DNA from: Chryseobacterium sp. JM1 | Lineage (GTDB): Bacteria; Bacteroidota; Bacteroidia; Flavobacteriales; Weeksellaceae | Reading direction: 5' to 3' | Length of the DNA: 64,000 nucleotides | NCBI RefSeq assembly: GCF_000737715.1 | Contig: NZ_JPRN01000011.1 | Coordinates: 124,001 to 188,000, forward strand | Notes under the pieces: model-generated | What the model saw: the letters and a program-made list of their open reading frames with translations, nothing else | Database searches by the model: none | Told to the model about the DNA's origin: nothing | Translations under genes and position numbers: made by a program | Shown: positions 58,590 through 64,000 of the stretch, piece by piece | Layout of the letters: each line of letters starts with the position of its first letter | How positions within the stretch are numbered: position 1 is the stretch's first letter

Positions 58590-59753
58590 TTAATTATCTA
58601 CGTTAGATGTTTCGTCACCGATGTTCCAGGTAAGACCGAAACGAATGGTGTTATCCAAAGCAGTATTGATTTTTGACATATTGATCAGATAAGAAATATC
58701 AAGTCCGAAAGAACGGTATTTCAATCCGATACCTGCTGTAGCGAATTGTCTTGCTCCCTGCTCTTCGCTTTCGTGGAAGTAACCTGTTCTTACTGCAAAT
58801 GCATTGTCATAAGAATATTCCAAAGCGCCACTCATCATGACAGAGTTTTTGTTTTTGAACGATTTTCCAATCCCGGCGATAGGCCCTACGTTAGGGATTT
58901 CATATCTTGGCTGTCTTGTGTTAGGATCTATACCCACATACTCAGATCCCGGAACCAAAATCTTAGAACCTTCAAAGCTGATACCGATCTTGTTCATATC
59001 ATCTAAATACATATCGTATCCAAGTCCTAATCTTGCCATAGTAGGCAAGTAAGATCTGGATTCTTCATTTCCTGTATAGTCTAATTTAGGACCTAAGTTC
59101 TGAACGGCAAAACCTGCGTTCACTTTTCCGTCATATCCTCCGAAACTTGAAAATCTTGGCGAAGTATAGTATCCGGAAACGTCTACTGCAAATGAGTTCG
59201 CAGCTTTAAGCGTAGTGTCTGTGTTGAAACCTCCGGCTAAGTCTGAACGGATGAATCTCCCGGTAACGGCCATGGAGTAAGAATCAGAAAGTTTCAGACC
59301 GTAAGCTACGTCGATGGAGAATTCATTAGGTTTGGATGTACCCATAGAAGTTACCTCTGAACCTACTAACTGAGTAAGATCTACTTCACCCATATTGAAA
59401 TAATAGATACTGGCAGAGATCGTAGATCTTTCTTCCTGTCCTAAGAATTTATGGAATGCACCATATAGTAAAAATACATCATTGGTAAGTTTCCCCATAT
59501 ACGGTGTATAGTTAAGACCTACGGAAGAACTTGTTCTGCTAAAAGGATATTTTGCAGCATTCCAGAATTGTGAAAATGCATCCGGTGAAGTTACCACCCC
59601 TTGATCTCCCATACCTCCAGATCTTGCATCTGGTGCAATTCTTAGAAAAGGAGCTCCGGTCAATACTGGATTTATCTTACTTAAATCTTGCGAATAGCCT
59701 AAAAAACCAGCACTTAAACCAAATCCCAAAAGCAGTTTAGTAGTTAAATTCAT
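58590..59753 (-). CDS. porV: type IX secretion outer membrane protein PorV (LptO)
   Basis: PorV is a FadL-like outer-membrane beta-barrel that brings type IX substrates from the translocon to the PorU sortase. The 387-residue protein has a signal peptide ending near GYSQD, then APFLRIAPDARSGGMGDQGVVTSPDA, the conserved N-terminal plug region of PorV. Repeated amphipathic strands end with a Phe/Tyr-rich region and RFGLTWNIGDETS. It lies downstream of porU on the same strand with a 60-base gap. The neighbour gldJ confirms the context. Confidence 0.93.
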   Translation of the reverse strand: MNLTTKLLLGFGLSAGFLGYSQDLSKINPVLTGAPFLRIAPDARSGGMGDQGVVTSPDAFSQFWNAAKYPFSRTSSSVGLNYTPYMGKLTNDVFLLYGAFHKFLGQEERSTISASIYYFNMGEVDLTQLVGSEVTSMGTSKPNEFSIDVAYGLKLSDSYSMAVTGRFIRSDLAGGFNTDTTLKAANSFAVDVSGYYTSPRFSSFGGYDGKVNAGFAVQNLGPKLDYTGNEESRSYLPTMARLGLGYDMYLDDMNKIGISFEGSKILVPGSEYVGIDPNTRQPRYEIPNVGPIAGIGKSFKNKNSVMMSGALEYSYDNAFAVRTGYFHESEEQGARQFATAGIGLKYRSFGLDISYLINMSKINTALDNTIRFGLTWNIGDETSNVDN

Positions 59754-59813
59754 ATGTTGTCTTTTATATATTATCAGTTTTTTATAAATATTATTATCTA
59801 TGTATTATTTAAT

Positions 59814-62800
59814 TTATTTCAAAAGTACCATTTTTTCTACAGCTGTAGCACTTCCTTTGCATTTTTCTTGATTTTGACTTTTTGCAAATATCTTAAAAAT
59901 ATACGTACCTTTTGCAACAGTTGCCCCAAAATCATCTCTTCCGTCCCATTCTATTGCCTGACGTGGCGTTCTAAAGCCCTGTAGGAACGGTTCTGCGACT
60001 ACCGGCTGAGATAATGTTTTTACTAATTTTCCTGTTATCGTATAGATTTGAACATTCACATCTAAAATATCATCACAGTTATGCTCAAACTGTACATACG
60101 TTTTATTGGTAAACGGATTCGGCCAGTTCAGGGGTCTGTTGATGACAAGATGCTGATCTGCTTCATCCTTAACTTCAAAGTTTAACGTAGCACTTGTAGA
60201 ATTATTGTTTATGTCCCAAACTTTAAATGTTAATTGGTGTTGTCCTATAGCAAGGTTTCTGAAAGGATACGTTACATTTCCTTTTTGATAGTCGGCAAGA
60301 CTGGGGCTCAGACATCCGTTTCCTTCACCGGAAGCAAAGAAGTCATTCAGAACAACCGTATTGATGATCTGCCCATCCAGATAAACCGTGATGTCGTGAC
60401 CTACACCGGATCCCGTAGAGTTGATCCCGGTATCATCCGTAACACATGCTAATAACATTGGATTCTGATTCGTGATACCACCATCTGCAAAGTTGGTGTT
60501 GTTCATATACAGTTTTACTTTAGGCGGTTCGTTATCATTGATTCCGTTCGGGTTGATATCTCCTACCTGTACAGCCTGATTATTAAATACATCTGCTCCT
60601 TTGTTATCTGCATATCCTAATATTCTTCCCTGTCCTACAGCATAGTTGATATCTTTAGGAACATAGAATTCCACAGTGAATACTCCGTTTACTGCTGTTC
60701 CGGAAGCTTTAACGATAGCACTTCCTTCTTCTGTATAATCTAAAACAGGAGTTAATACTCCGTCATTATTAAGGGTCTTTTTATTTAATCTCTTATCAAA
60801 AATGTGGATGGAAACTCTTCCGTTGAAAGTCGAATTAAGTGTTCCGTTTGGATTGTTGACGTGTCCTTTTACTTTAATAAAGTCCAGTCCTCTGATCAGT
60901 CCCGGAACCGGAGACTCGATATTATCAATTACAAGATTTCTCTGAGGTCTGCTCAGCTTCATCGCAGGATCACCAAGGAAATTTACTTTCAGGTGGTCAA
61001 TACTTGGGCCTTTTTGTTTTTTAGCAAGTAAATGGGCATATCCTAACGTTTCAAAATCATCGTTGGTCAGCTTGAAAATATTCTTTGTAAAGGTATCTGT
61101 AAAGAGGCGTCCGTAATCTACCCCAATGGCACGGCTGGATGTAATCATAGCAGCAGCACCTCCCTGTTTTAATTTAATAAACTGTTCTCCTGCAGAAGAA
61201 GTACCCGGCTCATCCCATAATGTAAATTCACACGTAATAGTGGATACGAATGGAAATCTGCTGTACACATTGGAGAAGTTGTTGGAGTTTTGGATCTCTG
61301 TACTGGTCAGTACTCTCTCCTGTGCCCATCCGTTGATTCCTCCATGTCCGAAATAGAAAAGATAAAGACTGTTTCCGATATCATTGGAGATCGCCTGAGT
61401 CACTTGCGGATACCTCTGTCCCGCTGCCGTACTTTGAGCCGGGAATGCATCCAGATATAGTTTTCTTACGTTATATTCTTTCAGGTCAAGCTGTCCCGGC
61501 TGTTCGAAAACACTTTCAAGGGTCGCATTCATTACATTGTGGAACGGACTTCCGCCATCCTGATCGTCATCCACTACAAAGTCTACTTTCATACGCCATT
61601 CTCCGAAAGGAGAGGACTGCCCCGGAAGAGCATTATAATAAGCGAGCGTTTTGTTCATCATATTACCTGCTTCCGTTACATTAGCTGCCGGAATTCTTCC
61701 TACGGGAACATCCGGAAGGTTATTTTCAATGAAAGCCGTGGTCTGTGGCTGTGTCATTACAATATAGTCATCCGTCACGTAAGATCCTACAAAATCTGCA
61801 GACTGCTCGCTTTGGTAGCTGGTTACAATATTGGAATTACCGGAGATTCTGTTTTTATAATCAAATGAAGCATCCCCTAAAATAAATACATATTTAAGTC
61901 TTCCGCCGGTATTGAGTTTAGTTACAAAATCTCTGATGGCTGTAAGGTCCCTGCTTCCGCTTCCGAACTCATTGTAGATTTTAGTTGGGTCTACGATTTC
62001 TACGGTATAATTGTTTTTCGTCTGATGGTAGCTGGCCAGTTTTTGTGCCTGTCCCATCATTTCAGGAACGGTAAGGATCAGGTAGTCTACATTCTGCAGG
62101 GCAGAAAGATTCTGGTTGGCAATTCTTTCTACAAACTGAGGATTATAAGCCGCATCAGCTCTGAAAGCCACAAACTCATTATTGAAGTTAGGATCAGCAG
62201 CGATATAACCGAAATTAAAACTTCCGGCACCTGCTTTATTGATTCTTCTATTAGCATTTGTAATATCAGTCACATCCCATACCTGCTCAAGGTTGGTTGC
62301 ATTGGAAACCCCAAATCCATAATTCGTATTGGATCCGCTGGCAATAGAGAAATCTCTGAAGCTCATCTGAGAACCGTTGAATGCTAAATTATCTTTGTAT
62401 TGCACTTCAGCATAATCAAAGTAAAATGCTCCGTTCGGGTTTGTTGAAATATTGGGTTTGTAGTTAATGGTGATCTGGTTTCCGTTCAGATTAGATATTG
62501 TACCATCATATTTCATCTGGTAGAAATCATAGGCGTATGATGCCGTATTGGAAGGAACGGGCAACGGAGGTGTTGGATTCACATTATTGATCTTAAACTC
62601 CATCGTGTTCTGCTGGGCTCTGTATCCTACTACCTGAGTTCTGTATCTGATGACATCACCACCCTGAATCGGAGAGTTGGTAGTGAAAGTAACTGCCTTG
62701 TCCGTTGTAAACGGTGCATCTTCCACCCAGATTCTTCCTACCTTTAAAAGATTTTTCTGATCATTGTTGATCACCTGGTAATTATCATACCTCGTAATTA

Positions 62801-63716
62801 AATTTCCTGCCGGAAGATTGGCATCCACAGGCTGTACTCTTTTGCCGGGACCTTTGTCGAAATTGATAAAGTAATAAGAAAAATCTTCATAAATATTTTT
62901 GAGATTATTACTCATGTCGTTTCGGGTATCGGTTCTTTTATAGCCGCTTCCGTTGGAACGGTCATAAAGATTGTATCCGTTGGGACCCTGAGCGTAAAAC
63001 AGAGCATAGTCACCGTCATTCCAAACATTGTCTTCTTCACCCACAACCTGGATTGCATTTTCCTGAAGTGCACCGTACTTGGTATCCTGATTGTATTCAG
63101 GAAGCATAACCCCACCATTTCCGTAAATTCTGAAATTTTTCGGATTTACAGAAGCTGGATTGATCCCGTTATCTCTTAAAAACTGTGCTGTAATTTTAAA
63201 TATACCGGATCTGTCTACTTTTATTTTATAAAAACCGCCGCTCGAAAGAGGGTTGTTCGTCGTTCCCACTTTGTTGGCGTTTCCTGATCTGAAATTGTTG
63301 GGAGCCGAAGTTTCAGAAATGTTAAATGAAGAAAGTCTCAGGACACGTCCTTTTACATTTTTAAATAAAGACACGCTGATGCTGGCATATCTTTCTCCCT
63401 CCAGCGTATAATACGCAACATCTGCCACTTCAAATTCAGGCAGTCTTCCTTTGTCCAGATCATAGAGATCTTTATTCGAAACACTTTCCCAGGCGAGATC
63501 AGAAACTTTCAGTTGCTTTTCTCCTATTTTTTGTTTGGTGATGATAAAAACGTTATTTTGGCTGAACGAAAAACCTTCGTTTTTGAAATTTGGAAGATTT
63601 AATTTTGTGTCACCAAAATCCAGGATTTTAGAGCCTTCCCATTCTATGGCTTTTCTCTGGGCCCAAAGTGTTGATACAAAAGAGAATAGTAATAAAAAGG
63701 TGATTTTTTGTTTCAT
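59814..63716 (-). CDS. porU: type IX secretion C-terminal signal peptidase PorU
   Basis: PorU is the surface sortase that removes type IX sorting domains and attaches the proteins to lipopolysaccharide. The 1300-residue protein has a signal peptide ending near LWAQR, a long N-terminal region, and a gingipain-like C25 domain. The His in LFYFGHGG (about residue 791) and the Cys in TITCEFT (about 829) form the catalytic pair. A type A sorting-like C-terminus (NRPLNWPNPFTNKTYVQFEH, later GTYIFKIFAK) ends the protein. It is divergent from gldJ, the usual flavobacterial order. It should process clients such as the protein at 41.9 kb. Confidence 0.95.
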   Translation of the reverse strand: MKQKITFLLLFSFVSTLWAQRKAIEWEGSKILDFGDTKLNLPNFKNEGFSFSQNNVFIITKQKIGEKQLKVSDLAWESVSNKDLYDLDKGRLPEFEVADVAYYTLEGERYASISVSLFKNVKGRVLRLSSFNISETSAPNNFRSGNANKVGTTNNPLSSGGFYKIKVDRSGIFKITAQFLRDNGINPASVNPKNFRIYGNGGVMLPEYNQDTKYGALQENAIQVVGEEDNVWNDGDYALFYAQGPNGYNLYDRSNGSGYKRTDTRNDMSNNLKNIYEDFSYYFINFDKGPGKRVQPVDANLPAGNLITRYDNYQVINNDQKNLLKVGRIWVEDAPFTTDKAVTFTTNSPIQGGDVIRYRTQVVGYRAQQNTMEFKINNVNPTPPLPVPSNTASYAYDFYQMKYDGTISNLNGNQITINYKPNISTNPNGAFYFDYAEVQYKDNLAFNGSQMSFRDFSIASGSNTNYGFGVSNATNLEQVWDVTDITNANRRINKAGAGSFNFGYIAADPNFNNEFVAFRADAAYNPQFVERIANQNLSALQNVDYLILTVPEMMGQAQKLASYHQTKNNYTVEIVDPTKIYNEFGSGSRDLTAIRDFVTKLNTGGRLKYVFILGDASFDYKNRISGNSNIVTSYQSEQSADFVGSYVTDDYIVMTQPQTTAFIENNLPDVPVGRIPAANVTEAGNMMNKTLAYYNALPGQSSPFGEWRMKVDFVVDDDQDGGSPFHNVMNATLESVFEQPGQLDLKEYNVRKLYLDAFPAQSTAAGQRYPQVTQAISNDIGNSLYLFYFGHGGINGWAQERVLTSTEIQNSNNFSNVYSRFPFVSTITCEFTLWDEPGTSSAGEQFIKLKQGGAAAMITSSRAIGVDYGRLFTDTFTKNIFKLTNDDFETLGYAHLLAKKQKGPSIDHLKVNFLGDPAMKLSRPQRNLVIDNIESPVPGLIRGLDFIKVKGHVNNPNGTLNSTFNGRVSIHIFDKRLNKKTLNNDGVLTPVLDYTEEGSAIVKASGTAVNGVFTVEFYVPKDINYAVGQGRILGYADNKGADVFNNQAVQVGDINPNGINDNEPPKVKLYMNNTNFADGGITNQNPMLLACVTDDTGINSTGSGVGHDITVYLDGQIINTVVLNDFFASGEGNGCLSPSLADYQKGNVTYPFRNLAIGQHQLTFKVWDINNNSTSATLNFEVKDEADQHLVINRPLNWPNPFTNKTYVQFEHNCDDILDVNVQIYTITGKLVKTLSQPVVAEPFLQGFRTPRQAIEWDGRDDFGATVAKGTYIFKIFAKSQNQEKCKGSATAVEKMVLLK

Positions 63717-63880
63717 GTTTATTATTGAAATTTCCGAATTACAAATAAAATGAAAATTTTAGAATTAAATTGTGATACAATAAAATTAATTTGTTAACGT
63801 TTTTCAAAAAAATCAAATGTTTACTTGATTTATTGAATAATTTATTTTTTCTTTGTACTTTGAAAATATTTATATCGACT

Positions 63881-64000
63881 ATGAAAAAACTAAAGTTGTT
63901 TTCATTAATAGCATTAAGTTCTACACTTGCATTAACCAGCTGTGGCGGATCCGGGACCAGCAAAGGAGGCGGTACTAAAAAATTTGTCAGCAAGACGGGT
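63881..64000 (+). CDS. gldJ: gliding motility lipoprotein GldJ, N-terminal part only
   Basis: The frame is open from the ATG at 63881 to the right edge, 40 codons. It begins with a signal peptide (KKLKLFSLIALSSTLALTS) and the lipobox Cys, followed by GGSGTSKGGGTKKFVSKTG. This glycine-rich start and the position next to porU and porV are typical of GldJ. GldJ is required for gliding and type IX secretion, where it stabilises the GldK ring. The near-consensus box tactttg is at 63856-63862, one base short of TAnnTTTG. Confidence 0.85.
   Translation, partial: MKKLKLFSLIALSSTLALTSCGGSGTSKGGGTKKFVSKTG

Overview
The window reads as a chromosome segment of a Flavobacteriia bacterium of the Weeksellaceae, most likely Chryseobacterium or a close relative. 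The evidence is a low-GC genome, promoters of the Bacteroidota type (TTTG, 20-21 bases, TAnnTTTG), type IX secretion and gliding genes (porV, porU, gldJ), a mevalonate-pathway enzyme, and a chryseoviridin-like graspetide cluster. Most of the window is ordinary chromosomal housekeeping. I saw no tRNA, rRNA, CRISPR array, prophage or intact insertion sequence.

Layout. 1-5.7 kb: start of a MutS2 gene, an acetyltransferase, ung, a lipoprotein, a DUF456 protein, a YbdG-type MscS channel, pdxJ and an alpha/beta hydrolase. 5.8-8.7 kb: a RiPP cluster with three tandem microviridin-type precursor genes, a hairpin terminator or attenuator, and two overlapping ATP-grasp ligase genes. 9.2-14.3 kb: an epimerase/acyl-CoA ligase pair, mvaD and a DUF2461 gene. 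14.9-25 kb: two DEAD-box helicases, a DUF47-Pit phosphate transport pair, a polyprenyl synthase, and a run with GSCFA, DUF4269, TatD and a polytopic membrane protein. 25-28.7 kb (minus strand): hpt, adk, obgE and two exported proteins. 29-35.5 kb: an ABC-F ATPase, a lipase-like hydrolase, a decayed ParE toxin, a subtilase with a small partner gene, and purA. 35.8-49 kb: a nuclease-like EEP protein, small exported proteins, a VOC protein, a TauE/DUF1634 pair, purK, a type IX secretion client, a proton antiporter and an EamA transporter. 49.3-58 kb: an oxidoreductase facing an AraC regulator, purE, ahcY, HugZ, a phosphopantetheinyl transferase and a FUSC protein. 58-64 kb: an 89-bp tandem repeat, then porV and porU on the minus strand and the start of gldJ on the plus strand.

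The most interesting locus is the graspetide cluster. Each precursor has a PFFASFLEKQ leader, a Gly-Gly site and one canonical TMKYPSD core. Between leader and core lie three or four tandem octads of the form [IV]-T-x4-D-x in perfect register. All 11 octads keep Thr and Asp, the residue types these ligases join, at the same spacing, so the precursors may carry extra ring-forming segments or a new structural spacer. A 12-bp hairpin before the ligase genes could set the precursor to enzyme ratio.

Two other themes stand out. Five genes have a TAnnTTTG box ending only 4-5 bases before the ATG, one of them with a perfect -33 element, which predicts leaderless mRNAs. The intergenic spaces also carry several families of palindromic or directly repeated elements that explain most gaps longer than 300 bases.
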